The notes beneath the pieces are model-generated. The model searched no databases. It saw nothing but the letters and a program-made list of their open reading frames with translations, and was not told the origin of the DNA. A stretch of DNA of 56,051 bases, taken from contig JANQLT010000214.1 of NCBI GenBank assembly GCA_028280455.1, forward strand, positions 1 through 56,051, given 5' to 3'. Shown piece after piece: positions 26,150 to 34,689 of the stretch; within the stretch, counting starts at the first letter, position 1; each line of letters begins with the position of its first letter. A program made the position numbers and the translations under genes. The DNA is from Kiloniellales bacterium. Lineage in GTDB: Bacteria; Pseudomonadota; Alphaproteobacteria; Kiloniellales; JAKSDN01.

Positions 26150-27406
26150 CTAGTGCGCATTGGGCGTCGGACCGGCGCCCTTCTCGTCGATCTGATAGCC
26201 GCGGCGGAAGCGGTCGAGCGTGAAGCTGGCGTTCAGCTCGTGCGGCTCGTCGCGGGCGATGGTGTGGGCGAAGACCCAGCCGGAAGCCGGCGTCGCCTTG
26301 AAGCCGCCGTAGCACCAGCCGCCGTTGATGTAGAGGCCGTCGATCGGCGATTTGCAGATGATCGGGCTGCCGTCCATGGTCATGTCCATGACCCCGCCCC
26401 AGTGGCGCACGATGCGCAGCCGCGAGACGCAGGGCATGATCGCCTTGGCGGCGCTGGCGACGTCCTCGATCAGCGGCAGGTTGCCGCGCTGGGCGTAGGA
26501 GTTGTAGCCGTCGAGGTCGCCGCCGAAGACCATGCCGCCCTTGTCGGACTGGCTGATGTAGAAGTGCGCCGCGCTCCAGCCGATGACGTAGTCGAGCAGC
26601 GGCTTGACCGGCTCGGAGACGAAGGCCTGCAGCACGTGGCTCTCGATCGGCAGCCTGAGGCCCGCCTTGGCCGCCAGGTGGCCGGTGTTGCCGGCCACGG
26701 CGATGCCGACCTTCGGCGCCTTGATCGTGCCGCGGCTGGTCTCGACGCCGACGATGCGCTCGCCCTGGCGCAGGAAGCCGGTCACCTCGCAGTGCTGGAT
26801 GATGTCGACGCCGCGCTGGTCGGCGCCGCGCGCCAGGCCCCAGGCCACGGCGTCGTGGCGGGCCGTGCCGGCCCGGCGCTGCAGCAGCGCGCCGTAGATC
26901 GGGAAGCGCGCCTGGGGCGAGAAGTCCAGGTGCGGCACCATCTCCTGGACTTCCTCGCGCGACAGCAGCTCGGCCTCGATGCCGTGCAGGCGCATGACGT
27001 TGCCGCGCCGCCGCTGGGCGTCCATCTGGGCGTTGGAGTGGGCGATGTTGAGCTGGCCGCGCTGGGAGAGCATGACGTTGAAGTTGACGTCATGGCTCAA
27101 GCCCTCCCAGAGCTTGAGCGACCACTCGTAGAACGGCGTGTTGCCGTCGATCATGTAGTTGGAGCGCACGATGGTGGTGTTGCGCCCGGTGTTGCCGCTG
27201 CCGAGGTAGCCCTTCTCGAGGACCGCGACGTTGCGGATGCCGTGCTCCTTGGCGAGGTAGTAGGCCGTCGCCAGGCCGTGCCCGCCGGCCCCGACGATGA
27301 TCACGTCGTACTCGGGCTTCGGCGCCGGATCGCGCCAGACCCTCGGCCAGCCTTTGTTGCCCCCCGCCGCCTTGAGCAGAATGTCGGCGATAGAGTAGCG
27401 CCCCAT
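26150..27406 (-). CDS. soxB: Sarcosine oxidase subunit beta
   Basis: 418 residues, the catalytic FAD/FMN subunit in which sarcosine is oxidised. DVIIVGAGGHGLATAYYLAK is the FAD-binding Rossmann loop (near residue 32); GNTGRNTTIVRSNYM contains the flavin-contacting segment; the C-terminal TMDGSPIICKSPIDGLYING and WCYGGFKATPASGWVFAH carry the family signature. Length and domain order match the glycine oxidase/DAO-like superfamily member SoxB rather than monomeric sarcosine oxidase. It is the first gene of the operon soxB-soxD-soxA-soxG-mmgE, and its ATG follows AGGAG almost directly. The 323-base upstream gap to the ABC transporter holds two tight palindromes (27454, 27505) that may be operators. 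Confidence 0.96.
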   Translation of the reverse strand: MGRYSIADILLKAAGGNKGWPRVWRDPAPKPEYDVIIVGAGGHGLATAYYLAKEHGIRNVAVLEKGYLGSGNTGRNTTIVRSNYMIDGNTPFYEWSLKLWEGLSHDVNFNVMLSQRGQLNIAHSNAQMDAQRRRGNVMRLHGIEAELLSREEVQEMVPHLDFSPQARFPIYGALLQRRAGTARHDAVAWGLARGADQRGVDIIQHCEVTGFLRQGERIVGVETSRGTIKAPKVGIAVAGNTGHLAAKAGLRLPIESHVLQAFVSEPVKPLLDYVIGWSAAHFYISQSDKGGMVFGGDLDGYNSYAQRGNLPLIEDVASAAKAIMPCVSRLRIVRHWGGVMDMTMDGSPIICKSPIDGLYINGGWCYGGFKATPASGWVFAHTIARDEPHELNASFTLDRFRRGYQIDEKGAGPTPNAH

Positions 27407-27453
27407 GCTCCTGCCACCCCCGCTTTCGAGCTGGAAAGCCTTTGTCTTTAGAC

Positions 27454-27470
27454 CCTTTGGCGGCCAAAGG
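27454..27470. promoter_or_regulatory. Inverted repeat upstream of soxB, candidate operator
   Basis: CCTTTGG, 3 bases, CCAAAGG: perfect 7-bp arms, 48 bases upstream of the soxB start and 260 bases before the divergent ABC gene. A possible regulator site in the sox promoter region; no protein is assigned. Confidence 0.45.
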
Positions 27471-27504
27471 CCCGAGCTTTTTGGGCGCTATCAGGAAATA
27501 TTGC

Positions 27505-27527
27505 AGACGCAATTAGCGCGTCTAATT
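27505..27527. promoter_or_regulatory. Overlapping inverted repeats in the soxB/ABC transporter divergent gap
   Basis: AGACGC-N7-GCGTCT at 27505-27523 overlaps AATTAG-N5-CTAATT at 27511-27527, and ATTAG recurs at 27534. This is the most AT-rich part of the 323-base gap (27407-27729) between the two divergent operons, where the bases from about 27545 to 27700 show nothing recognisable. Likely a binding site controlling sox, the transporter, or both (inference). Confidence 0.5.
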
Positions 27528-27729
27528 CAGGCGATTAGGACACGCGAATTCAATGGCTTGCCAGCTCGAGACCGGGCGAGGTCCGGGGTCGGGGCCGGCC
27601 GCAGGGGGGTGCCGCAGGCCACCGACCTGTGATAGATCGAATGAGCGCCGGCGGGCGGCTGGAAGGGATCCTGCCGTTGGCGGCGACGCGACGATTGACA
27701 GGTTTCGGTTTCTCGAGGGAGGCAGAGTG

Positions 27730-28539
27730 ATGACAAGAATGATGCAGGGACTGTTGCTGGCCGGCGTCTTGGCGCTGGGCCTGTCGGCCGGCGATGCGCA
27801 AGCCGATCTCGCCGCCGCCAAGGAGCGGGGCAAGCTGATCGTCGGCGTCAAAGCCGACTACAAGCCCTACGGCTATCGCGACCCGAGCGGCGCCATCGTC
27901 GGCATCGAGCCGGACCTGGCGAAGGATGTCGCCGACAAGCTGGGCCTGGAGCTCGAGCTGGTGCCGGTCGTCTCCTCCAACCGCATGCAGTTCCTCGAGC
28001 AGGGCAAGATCGATCTGATGATCGCGACCATGACCGATCGGCCCGACCGGCGCGAGGTGGTCTGGATCGTCGAGCCCAACTACTACTCCTCGGGCACGAA
28101 CGTGCTGGCTTCCAAGAAGGTCGGCTTCAAGCAGTGGGAAGATCTGCGGGACAAGCCGATCTGCGGCATTCAGGGAGCCTTCTACAACAAGAAGACCCAG
28201 ACCGAGTACGGCGCCGAGATCGTCGCCTTCAAGGGCACGGCCGAGGTGCTGACGGCGCTCAAGCAGGGCCGCTGCCTGGGCTTCGTCTATGACGATTCCT
28301 TCATCGTCTCCAAGCTCGGCGATGACGAATGGGCGGACTTCGAGATGCCGCTGCCGACCATCGACGACGCGCCCTGGGGCCTGGCGGTCCAGCTCGGCGA
28401 CCAGGCGTTCCACGACATCATGCACGAGATGATCGTCAACTGGCACAAGTCGGGCCGCATCATCGAGCTGGAGAAGAAGTACGGCGTGAACAACACGCCC
28501 TTCGCCCTGGCGATGCACGAGAAGCACAAGAACATGTAG
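27730..28539 (+). CDS. ABC transporter substrate-binding protein, polar amino acid family
   Basis: 269 residues with a signal peptide (GLLLAGVLALGLSAGDAQAD) and the family 3 solute-binding fold: GKLIVGVKADYKPYGYRDPS at the N-terminus, GIEPDLAKDVADKLGLELEL, NRMQFLEQGKIDLMIATMTD, GLAVQLGDQAFHDIM. It is periplasmic and delivers ligand to the two permeases that follow. The ligand is not predictable from sequence; amino acids or small amines such as sarcosine are suggested by the divergent sox operon (inference). GGGAGG stands eight bases upstream of 27730; earlier in-frame starts add non-family residues. Confidence 0.93.
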   Translation: MTRMMQGLLLAGVLALGLSAGDAQADLAAAKERGKLIVGVKADYKPYGYRDPSGAIVGIEPDLAKDVADKLGLELELVPVVSSNRMQFLEQGKIDLMIATMTDRPDRREVVWIVEPNYYSSGTNVLASKKVGFKQWEDLRDKPICGIQGAFYNKKTQTEYGAEIVAFKGTAEVLTALKQGRCLGFVYDDSFIVSKLGDDEWADFEMPLPTIDDAPWGLAVQLGDQAFHDIMHEMIVNWHKSGRIIELEKKYGVNNTPFALAMHEKHKNM

Positions 28540-28632
28540 GCGCCGCCGCAAGGCTGGGACCTAAGAGCTGCCGGTGCGGCCAGCGCGGCCGCACCGGCGT
28601 GAACGATCGCTACGGCCTCCGGGGGCGGGCCT

Positions 28633-29379
28633 ATGGAACAAGTGGCGAGCTGGTTTCTCTGGCTCTACCAAGAGACCGGGATCAACCTGCCGATCGTCTA
28701 TGACTCTTTCGATCGGAAGCGCTTCGCGGAAGGCTTCCTGACGACGGTCTGGCTGTCCCTGGTCTGCCTGGTCTTCTCCGTCGTCATCGGCATCGTCGGG
28801 GCCTGGCTACAGGGCTCGCGGCTGGTTTGGACCAGGCGGCTCGTCCAAGGCTATATCCAGTTCTTCCGCAACACGCCGCCGCTGGTGCAGATGTACTTCT
28901 TCTTCTTCGCGCTCGGCAACCTCTTGCCGACCGTGGAGAACGAGTTCGGCTTTCAGCAGCCGATGCTCGGCAACTTCGCCTGGGCCGCGATCTCGCTTTC
29001 CTTCTTCGCCGGCGCCTTCAACGTCGAGATCTTCCGCTCCGGCATCGAGGCGGTGCCCAAGGCGACGGTCGAGGCCGCCGAGGCCTTGGGCTACAATCGG
29101 CTTCAAGCCTACCTCCACGTCGTCCTGCCGCTGGCCTTCCGGGTCTGCCTGCCGGCGCTCAACAACAACCTGGTGAACCTGGTCAAGACGACCACGCTGG
29201 CCTACGCGATCGCGGTGCCCGAGCTGCTCTACGTCTCCAACCAGGTCTGGTCCGACAACGTCAACGTGCCCGAGATGATGACGATCCTGCTGTTCATCTA
29301 CGTCGGGCTCGTCGGCATCCTGGTCTGGGCCATGAACCGTTGGGAGCGGGCCATGAAGGTGCCCGGCTACGGCGCATGA
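28633..29379 (+). CDS. Amino-acid ABC transporter permease
   Basis: 248 residues. The protein has about five transmembrane segments, the first at about 40-63 (TTVWLSLVCLVFSVVIGIVG), and the permease-ATPase coupling motif EAAEALGYNRLQAYLHVVLP (EAA...G). RNTPPLVQMYFFFFALG and LNNNLVNLVKTTTLAYAIAV are typical of HisM/GlnP-type permeases. It sits in the inner membrane as half of the channel. It follows the binding protein after 93 bases and overlaps the next permease gene by four (ATGA). Confidence 0.94.
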   Translation: MEQVASWFLWLYQETGINLPIVYDSFDRKRFAEGFLTTVWLSLVCLVFSVVIGIVGAWLQGSRLVWTRRLVQGYIQFFRNTPPLVQMYFFFFALGNLLPTVENEFGFQQPMLGNFAWAAISLSFFAGAFNVEIFRSGIEAVPKATVEAAEALGYNRLQAYLHVVLPLAFRVCLPALNNNLVNLVKTTTLAYAIAVPELLYVSNQVWSDNVNVPEMMTILLFIYVGLVGILVWAMNRWERAMKVPGYGA

Positions 29380-30266
29380 GCCGGCGCCAGGCCTCCCTGC
29401 AGCGGCCGACGACCGACCTGCCCGTGCTGATCGCGCCGTCGGCCGGCAGCACCGGCCGGACGGCCGGCCGGGACAGCGGCTGCGGCGCGCCGCCGCGCCT
29501 CGCCTATTGGCACGGCTTCCTGCTTCTGGCCGCGCTGCTCCTCTCCGCTGGCGTCGCCGAGGCCCAGTCCGAGCCGGGGCGGGCCGGGATCCTGGAAACC
29601 ATGATCAAGTGGACGCCCCTGCTGTTCGAGGGCTTCCTCTTCAACATCCTGATCTCCTTCATGGCCATGGCGATCGGCACGGTCGCCGGCGGCTTCCTGG
29701 GAATCTGGCAGATCTCCCTGCTGCCGTCGGTGCGCCGCGGCTCCTGGCTCGTGACGCAGTTCTTCCGCAACGCACCCTGGCTGGTGCTGCTGTTCTTCTG
29801 CATGTTCCTGCTGCCCTTCCAGATCGAGATCTTCGGCCTGGTGGTTCCCCTGCCGGACTGGCTCAAGGCGACCTTCGGCCTGGCCCTGCCGGTCATGGCC
29901 AACGTCTCCGAGATCGTCCGCGGCGCCATTCAGTCCCTGCCCTCGGGCCAGTGGGAATCCGCCGAGTCCCTCGCCTTCACCCGCCGCCAGACGCTTTGGA
30001 TGATCATCCTGCCGCAGTGCGTGAAACGCATGCTGCCGCCCTGGATGAACCTCTACGCCATCCTGACCATGGCCACCGTCCTGGCCTCGGTGGTCGGCGT
30101 CTCCGAGGTCATGACGCTGACCGGCGAAGTGCTGAGCGCGGAGGGCGGCCGCACGGACCTTCTGGTGCCCTTCTACAGCTACATACTCGTCTGGTTCTTC
30201 ATCTACTGCTACCCGATCGCGCGCTGGACCGTCTATCTGGAGCGCCGCTTCGCGGTCAACGCATAG
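29376..30266 (+). CDS. Amino-acid ABC transporter permease with unusual N-terminal extension
   Basis: 296 residues. From about residue 70 it is a standard HisM/GlnP-type permease: LFEGFLFNILISFMAMAIGT, FFRNAPWLVLLFFCMFLLPF, ESAESLAFTRRQTLWMIILP (the EAA-like coupling loop, with Glu kept but AAx altered) and a C-terminal FYSYILVWFFIYCY. The first 70 residues are extra: a polar stretch (SLQRPTTDLPVLIAPSAGST) and a hydrophobic segment FLLLAALLLSAGVAEA that looks like a signal peptide or extra membrane helix. The ATG overlaps the preceding stop (ATGA), which supports this start. Second half of the heterodimeric channel. Confidence 0.92.
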   Translation: MSRRQASLQRPTTDLPVLIAPSAGSTGRTAGRDSGCGAPPRLAYWHGFLLLAALLLSAGVAEAQSEPGRAGILETMIKWTPLLFEGFLFNILISFMAMAIGTVAGGFLGIWQISLLPSVRRGSWLVTQFFRNAPWLVLLFFCMFLLPFQIEIFGLVVPLPDWLKATFGLALPVMANVSEIVRGAIQSLPSGQWESAESLAFTRRQTLWMIILPQCVKRMLPPWMNLYAILTMATVLASVVGVSEVMTLTGEVLSAEGGRTDLLVPFYSYILVWFFIYCYPIARWTVYLERRFAVNA

Positions 30267-30276
30267 GGTCGACACG

Positions 30277-31035
30277 ATGAACACAGCAGCCGCCTGGACT
30301 CCCGACCAGCCGATGGTCTCGATCAAGGACGTGCACAAGTCCTTCGGCGAGCTCGAGGTGCTCAAGGGCGTCTCGATGGACATCATGAAGGGCGAGTGCG
30401 TCTGCATCATCGGCCCCTCGGGCTCCGGCAAGTCGACCCTGATCCGCTGCGTCAACGCGCTGAACGACATCCAGGCCGGCTCGATCACGGTCGAGGGCCA
30501 GGAGGTCAACGACCCGAACCTCGACAAGCTGGCGCTGCGCAAGAAGGTCGGCATGGTCTTCCAGCAGTACAACCTCTTCCCGCACAAGACGGCGCTGGAG
30601 AACATCATGATGGCGCCGATCCACGTCCTGAAGCAGGACAAGACCGAGGTCGAGGCGCGCGCCCACCGGCTGATCAAGAAGGTCCGCCTGTCGGGCAAGG
30701 AGAGCAACTATCCGGGCGAGCTCTCCGGCGGCCAGCAGCAGCGCGTCGCCATCGCCCGCTCGCTGGCCATGAACCCCGACGTCATGCTGTTCGACGAGGT
30801 GACCGCGGCGCTCGACCCGGAGACGGTGAAGGAGGTGCTGGTCACCATCCGCGAGCTGGCCGAGGAAGGCATGACCTGCATCCTGGTTACCCACGAGATG
30901 GGCTTCGCCCGCGAGGTCGCCAACCACATCTACTTCACGGACCGCGGCATCATCGTCGAGCACGGCCCGCCGGCCACCTTCTTCACCGACGCCAGCGACC
31001 CGCGCACCCAGGAGTTCCTGAGCCAGATCCTCTAG
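30277..31035 (+). CDS. Amino-acid ABC transporter ATP-binding protein
   Basis: 252 residues, a GlnQ/HisP-type ATPase. Walker A IIGPSGSGKSTLIR, Q-loop VFQQYNLFPHKTALENI, signature LSGGQQQRVAIARSLAM, Walker B DVMLFDEVTAALDPE, and the switch histidine in CILVTHEMGFA. It energises the import system made of the binding protein and two permeases upstream, 10 bases after the second permease. Its last four bases overlap the stop of the convergent MFS gene. Confidence 0.96.
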   Translation: MNTAAAWTPDQPMVSIKDVHKSFGELEVLKGVSMDIMKGECVCIIGPSGSGKSTLIRCVNALNDIQAGSITVEGQEVNDPNLDKLALRKKVGMVFQQYNLFPHKTALENIMMAPIHVLKQDKTEVEARAHRLIKKVRLSGKESNYPGELSGGQQQRVAIARSLAMNPDVMLFDEVTAALDPETVKEVLVTIRELAEEGMTCILVTHEMGFAREVANHIYFTDRGIIVEHGPPATFFTDASDPRTQEFLSQIL

Positions 31036-32285
31036 GTCCGTGCGGCGGCCGCGGCCCGCCCGGGCGGCCGCGGCAGGATCAGCGCCGCGGCGGCGGTGGC
31101 GACCGCCATCACGGCCAGCAGCAGGTAGAGGCTGAGGAAGCTGCCGCTGGTGTCGTAGAGGGCGGCGATCAAGGGCACCGTGGCGACGCTGACCAGCGAG
31201 CCCAGCAGATAGGAGATCGCGTAGATGCGGGCGCGCACGGCCTTGGTCGTGTAGCGGGCGATCAGCGAGTCCTTGATCGGGATCATGCCGAAGACCAGCA
31301 GCATCATCAGCATGATCGGCGGCAGCGCGAGCCAGCCGGCGAACCAGGCGGCCATGGCCAGGAAGGGCGCCATCAGCAGCGCGACCATCACGGCGATCGG
31401 CCGCGTCGGGTAGATGTCCAGAAGGTTGCCGACCAGGATCTGGGCGAAGGCGCCGAACACGAAGATCAGCGAAGCCAGGCCGGCGGCGCCGATCACCCCG
31501 GCCCAGGCGCCGGTCAGGACCGGGCCGATCTGCTCGTCGACCAGCTTCGGCAGGGTCACGGTGGTGACGCTGAAGATCAGGCCGTAGAGCATGACGCCGA
31601 GGCCGACGTAGATCACCACACGCATCCGATCACGGGCGCTGGCTTCGACCTCGAGCTTGCCGCCGGCGGCGTCGCGCTCGGCCTGCTCGGCGCGGGTCGG
31701 CGGCGGCAGCAGGGCGAAGGCGATGCCCGTGGCCAGGGCGACGAAGCCCGGCAGGAAGAAAGCCCAGCGCCAGCCGAAGGCCGCGGTGATGGCGGCGGTG
31801 AGGATCGGCGCGGCGGCGACGCCGAGGTTGCCCCAGACGCCGTTGATGCCGAGCGCGCGGCCGACCGGGCGCGCCTCCTCGACCAGCATGGCGATGCCGA
31901 CGGGGTGATAGATCGCGGCGAAGAGACCGATCAGGCCGAGGCCCAGGGCGATGCCCCAAAGCGCGCTGAAGGCGCCGGTGACGAAGCAGCCGAAGGCCAG
32001 GCCGAGGAACATCAGGATCATCATGGCCCGCCGGCTCCAGCGGTCGCCCAGCCAGCCGGCCGGATAGGCGCCGAGCGCGTAGGTCGCGAAGCCGACGGTC
32101 GAGGGCATCAGCAGGTCGCCGTAGGCCAGGCCCAGCTCCGCCTCCAGCGACAGCACCACCGTCGGATAGATCAGCATGAAGTAGTGCGTGTAGAAGTGCC
32201 CGACGTTGAGGCCGAAGATGCGCAGGCGCGCGGCCGGCAGAACGACGTCGCCGAGCGGCTCGAGTCTGGCGTCCGTGCTGGCCAT
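31032..32285 (-). CDS. MFS transporter (second copy of the MFS/AraC pair)
   Basis: 417 residues with about twelve hydrophobic segments and a polar middle loop (PPPTRAEQAERDAAGG). GLFAAIYHPVGIAMLV and INGVWGNLGVAAAPIL match the equivalent parts of the MFS protein at 7050-8261, and both share the motif A version GWLGDR. Several charged residues lie inside helices. Substrate and direction are unknown. AAGGA lies about nine bases before the ATG. It is divergent from an AraC regulator starting 83 bases away and convergent with the ABC ATPase (four-base overlap of ends). Confidence 0.88.
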   Translation of the reverse strand: MASTDARLEPLGDVVLPAARLRIFGLNVGHFYTHYFMLIYPTVVLSLEAELGLAYGDLLMPSTVGFATYALGAYPAGWLGDRWSRRAMMILMFLGLAFGCFVTGAFSALWGIALGLGLIGLFAAIYHPVGIAMLVEEARPVGRALGINGVWGNLGVAAAPILTAAITAAFGWRWAFFLPGFVALATGIAFALLPPPTRAEQAERDAAGGKLEVEASARDRMRVVIYVGLGVMLYGLIFSVTTVTLPKLVDEQIGPVLTGAWAGVIGAAGLASLIFVFGAFAQILVGNLLDIYPTRPIAVMVALLMAPFLAMAAWFAGWLALPPIMLMMLLVFGMIPIKDSLIARYTTKAVRARIYAISYLLGSLVSVATVPLIAALYDTSGSFLSLYLLLAVMAVATAAAALILPRPPGRAAAAART

Positions 32286-32367
32286 GGGCTTCGTCCTTCG
32301 GGTCCGGTCTTCGAGAGCCAGAGTTAGGCTCGACCGATCTGTCTGTCTTCCGCTAAAATGCCAATAA

Positions 32368-33156
32368 ATGTCGATAGACGGTCATACCCTCAACATCCCG
32401 GACGCCGCGCTGGCGGCCATACCCCGGCCCGTCGTCGCCCACGCCGCCGACTTCGCGGCCGGCTACCACATCACGCCCCACGACCACATCCACGCCCAGC
32501 TCATCCACGGCAGCCAAGGCGTCATGCAGGTCCGCGCCGGCGAGGGCTCCTGGGTCGTGCCGCCCGAGCGCGGGCTCTGGGTGCCGGCCGGCATCGAGCA
32601 CGAGATCGTCATGCGCGGCCGGGTCGCCATGCGCACGCTCTACATCCAAGCCGACGCGCTGCCGGCCATGCCGGCGCACTGCGCCGTGGTCGCCGTCGGC
32701 CCGCTGCTGCAGGCGCTGATCGAGCGCGCCGTGGCGGCCCCGCCGGTCTACGACGAGCAGGGGCCGGACGGGCGGATCTTCGCCGTGATCCTCGACGAGC
32801 TGAAACTCCTGCCGACCATCCCGCTGCACCTGCCGACCGGGCGCGACCGGCGGCTGCGCCGGGTCACGGCGGCGCTCGAGGCGGCGCCGGGCGACGGCCG
32901 GCCGCTCGAGGCCTGGGCCCGCGAGGCCGGTGCCAGCCCGCGCACCCTGGCCCGACTGTTCCTGCGCGAGACCGGCATGACCTTCGGCGCCTGGCGCCAG
33001 CAGGCCCGGCTGCTGCACGCCCTGATCGGCCTGGCCGAGGGCCAGGCGGTGACCGCCCTGGCGCTCGACTTGGGCTACGCCAGCCCGAGCGCCTTCATCC
33101 AGGCCTTCAAGCGGGCCTTCGGCACCACGCCGAGCCGCTACTTCCGGGCGGGCTGA
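32368..33156 (+). CDS. AraC-family transcriptional regulator with N-terminal cupin
   Basis: 262 residues. Cupin domain: AGYHITPHDHIHAQLIHGSQ and GSWVVPPERGLWVPAGIEHE. C-terminal helix-turn-helix pair: LEAWAREAGASPRTLARLFL and ALDLGYASPSAFIQAFKRAF, ending GTTPSRYF. The same order and several identical segments are seen in the AraC protein at 8351-9160, and both face an MFS gene, so the two pairs are probably paralogous. Probably a ligand-sensing activator of the MFS gene. No clear ribosome-binding site was seen before the ATG. Its stop region overlaps the end of the convergent LysR gene by 19 bases. Confidence 0.88.
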   Translation: MSIDGHTLNIPDAALAAIPRPVVAHAADFAAGYHITPHDHIHAQLIHGSQGVMQVRAGEGSWVVPPERGLWVPAGIEHEIVMRGRVAMRTLYIQADALPAMPAHCAVVAVGPLLQALIERAVAAPPVYDEQGPDGRIFAVILDELKLLPTIPLHLPTGRDRRLRRVTAALEAAPGDGRPLEAWAREAGASPRTLARLFLRETGMTFGAWRQQARLLHALIGLAEGQAVTALALDLGYASPSAFIQAFKRAFGTTPSRYFRAG

Positions 33157-34046
33157 GCCGGCGCCTCGCGCGCCGCCTCGGCCAGCAGGAAATCGCGGAA
33201 GGCCCGGACCTTGGGCCGCTCCAAGGCACCGGGCGGGTAGACGATGTAGTAGGCGTAGTCGGACGGCAGGCTGAGGTCGAAGGGCTGCACCAGGCGACCG
33301 CTCGCCAGGTCGCGGTCCAGCAGGTGGATGTCGCCGAGCGCGACGCCCTGGCCGTCGATCGCCGCCTCGACGACGACGTTCTCGTCGTCGAACACCGGAC
33401 CGCGGCGGACCTCGACGCCCTCGATCCCCATGGCATTGAGCCAGGCGCCCCAATAGTCGTGGTCGTAGTCGTGCAACAGCGTGTGGTGCCGCAGGTCCTC
33501 CGGCCGGCGCAGGGGCTTCTCGCCCTCGAGCAGGCGGGGGCTGCAGACCGGCGTCATGATCTCGAGCTTGAGGAACTCGCTCTCGACCCCGCGCCAGCCG
33601 CCGCCGCCCCAGCGCACGGCCAGGTCGGCCTCGTCGCGCTCGAAGTCGGCGACGTCGGCCGTGTGGTGCAGCCGCAGGTCGATCTCCGGGTGGGCGGCGT
33701 GAAAGCGCGACAGCCGCGGCACCAGCCACTTGCCGGCGAAGCCGGGCAGGAGGCTCACCGTCAGCGGCCGCGCGGCATCGCCGCGGCGCAGCTCCTCGAC
33801 GGCGCCGCCGATGCGCCCGAAGGCCTCGCCGAGGGGCGGCAGCAGGCGGCGCCCGGCCGGCGTCAGCTCGAGCCGGCGGGTGAAGCGGCGGAACAGGGCG
33901 ACGCCGAGGTCGGCCTCCAGGGCCTTCACCTGGTGGCTGATCGCCGCCTGGGTGACGTTCAGCTCCTCGGCCGCCTTGGTGAAGCTCAGGTGCCGCGCCC
34001 CGGCCTCGAAGGCGCGCAGGGCATTGAGCGAGGGAAGCCTGGCCAT
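33138..34046 (-). CDS. LysR-family regulator, GcvA-like
   Basis: 302 residues. LNALRAFEAGARHLSFTKAA, ELNVTQAAISHQVKALEADL and the RFTRRLELTPAGRRLLPPLG wing place it in the GcvA/AmpR-like branch; the effector domain has VSLLPGFAGKWLVPRLSRFH, DEADLAVRWGGGGW and GVALGDIHLLDRDLASGRLV. GcvA regulates glycine cleavage in enterobacteria, but the branch contains many other regulators, so the target is unknown. It is divergent from a small ORF at 34193, with an AT-rich 146-base region between (TATAAATTATTTTTT near 34053). Its end overlaps the AraC gene by 19 bases. Confidence 0.9.
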   Translation of the reverse strand: MARLPSLNALRAFEAGARHLSFTKAAEELNVTQAAISHQVKALEADLGVALFRRFTRRLELTPAGRRLLPPLGEAFGRIGGAVEELRRGDAARPLTVSLLPGFAGKWLVPRLSRFHAAHPEIDLRLHHTADVADFERDEADLAVRWGGGGWRGVESEFLKLEIMTPVCSPRLLEGEKPLRRPEDLRHHTLLHDYDHDYWGAWLNAMGIEGVEVRRGPVFDDENVVVEAAIDGQGVALGDIHLLDRDLASGRLVQPFDLSLPSDYAYYIVYPPGALERPKVRAFRDFLLAEAAREAPAQPARK

Positions 34047-34192
34047 GGATAGGCTATAAATTATTTTTTCTCATGCATTGGCTGACCAATCCTCGTTTGT
34101 ACCGCGAATTTCGTCAATCTATTTATGACTATAACGATAGGCCAAGGGCTGGCGGGCCGCTCCCGCCGCCACAATGAATGAGGGTTAATAAT

Positions 34193-34360
34193 ATGTTTAG
34201 CAACCCGGTTTGGAGCCTGATCCGGCGGGCCTTCGCGCTCTCGGTGTTCGCCGACAACGGGCGTCACGCCGACCGCTGGCAGACGCCGGTCGAGCACCGC
34301 GGCGGCGAGCCCAAGACGCCGCTGTTCGGGGACACGGGCGCCTACCGCCACCGGGACTGA
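34193..34360 (+). CDS. Small hypothetical protein divergent from the GcvA-like LysR gene
   Basis: A 55-residue ORF from ATG 34193, preceded by GAGGG at 34180-34184 (eight-base spacing), the best ribosome-binding site of the local frames; an in-frame ATG at 34178 is less likely. The product is basic with a short hydrophobic start (FSNPVWSLIRRAFALSVFAD) and a polar tail (NGRHADRWQTPVEHRGGEPK). I recognise no family. Its position opposite a LysR gene, as is usual for LysR targets, makes a real gene plausible. Confidence 0.45.
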   Translation: MFSNPVWSLIRRAFALSVFADNGRHADRWQTPVEHRGGEPKTPLFGDTGAYRHRD

Positions 34361-34689
34361 CCGGCGGGCATAACCTGCCTCGCCAGGCCGCCGTAACGGC
34401 GGTGACACAAAACAAACAAGGCTTCTTCTGTCGACGCGCCCGACGGCACGGTGATATGAATCAAAGCGCGTGTCGAGACGGCCCGCTATTCAACGACTCG
34501 ACGATTTGAGAACACGGCCGCACCGGCGGCCGGCAGGCGCGACGGCGATTCCGAGGGCGACGCGCGGACGCCTCGAGCCAACGAACAAACGGACGAGCCC
34601 GGGCACAGGAGGGGAGCCGTGCCGCCGACGCGGCGGCGGGCAGGATTGCCATGTCCGCCCGAAAACCCTGTGTCTAGTGGAGGGACGCA
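34361..34689. promoter_or_regulatory. 329-base gap before the phasin gene
   Basis: Holds a compact palindrome CCGCCGT-A-ACGGCGG at 34388-34402, then an A-rich stretch (34405-34420) and an AT-richer zone around 34440-34510 that may contain the phasin promoter. No coding region is convincing here. Confidence 0.35.
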
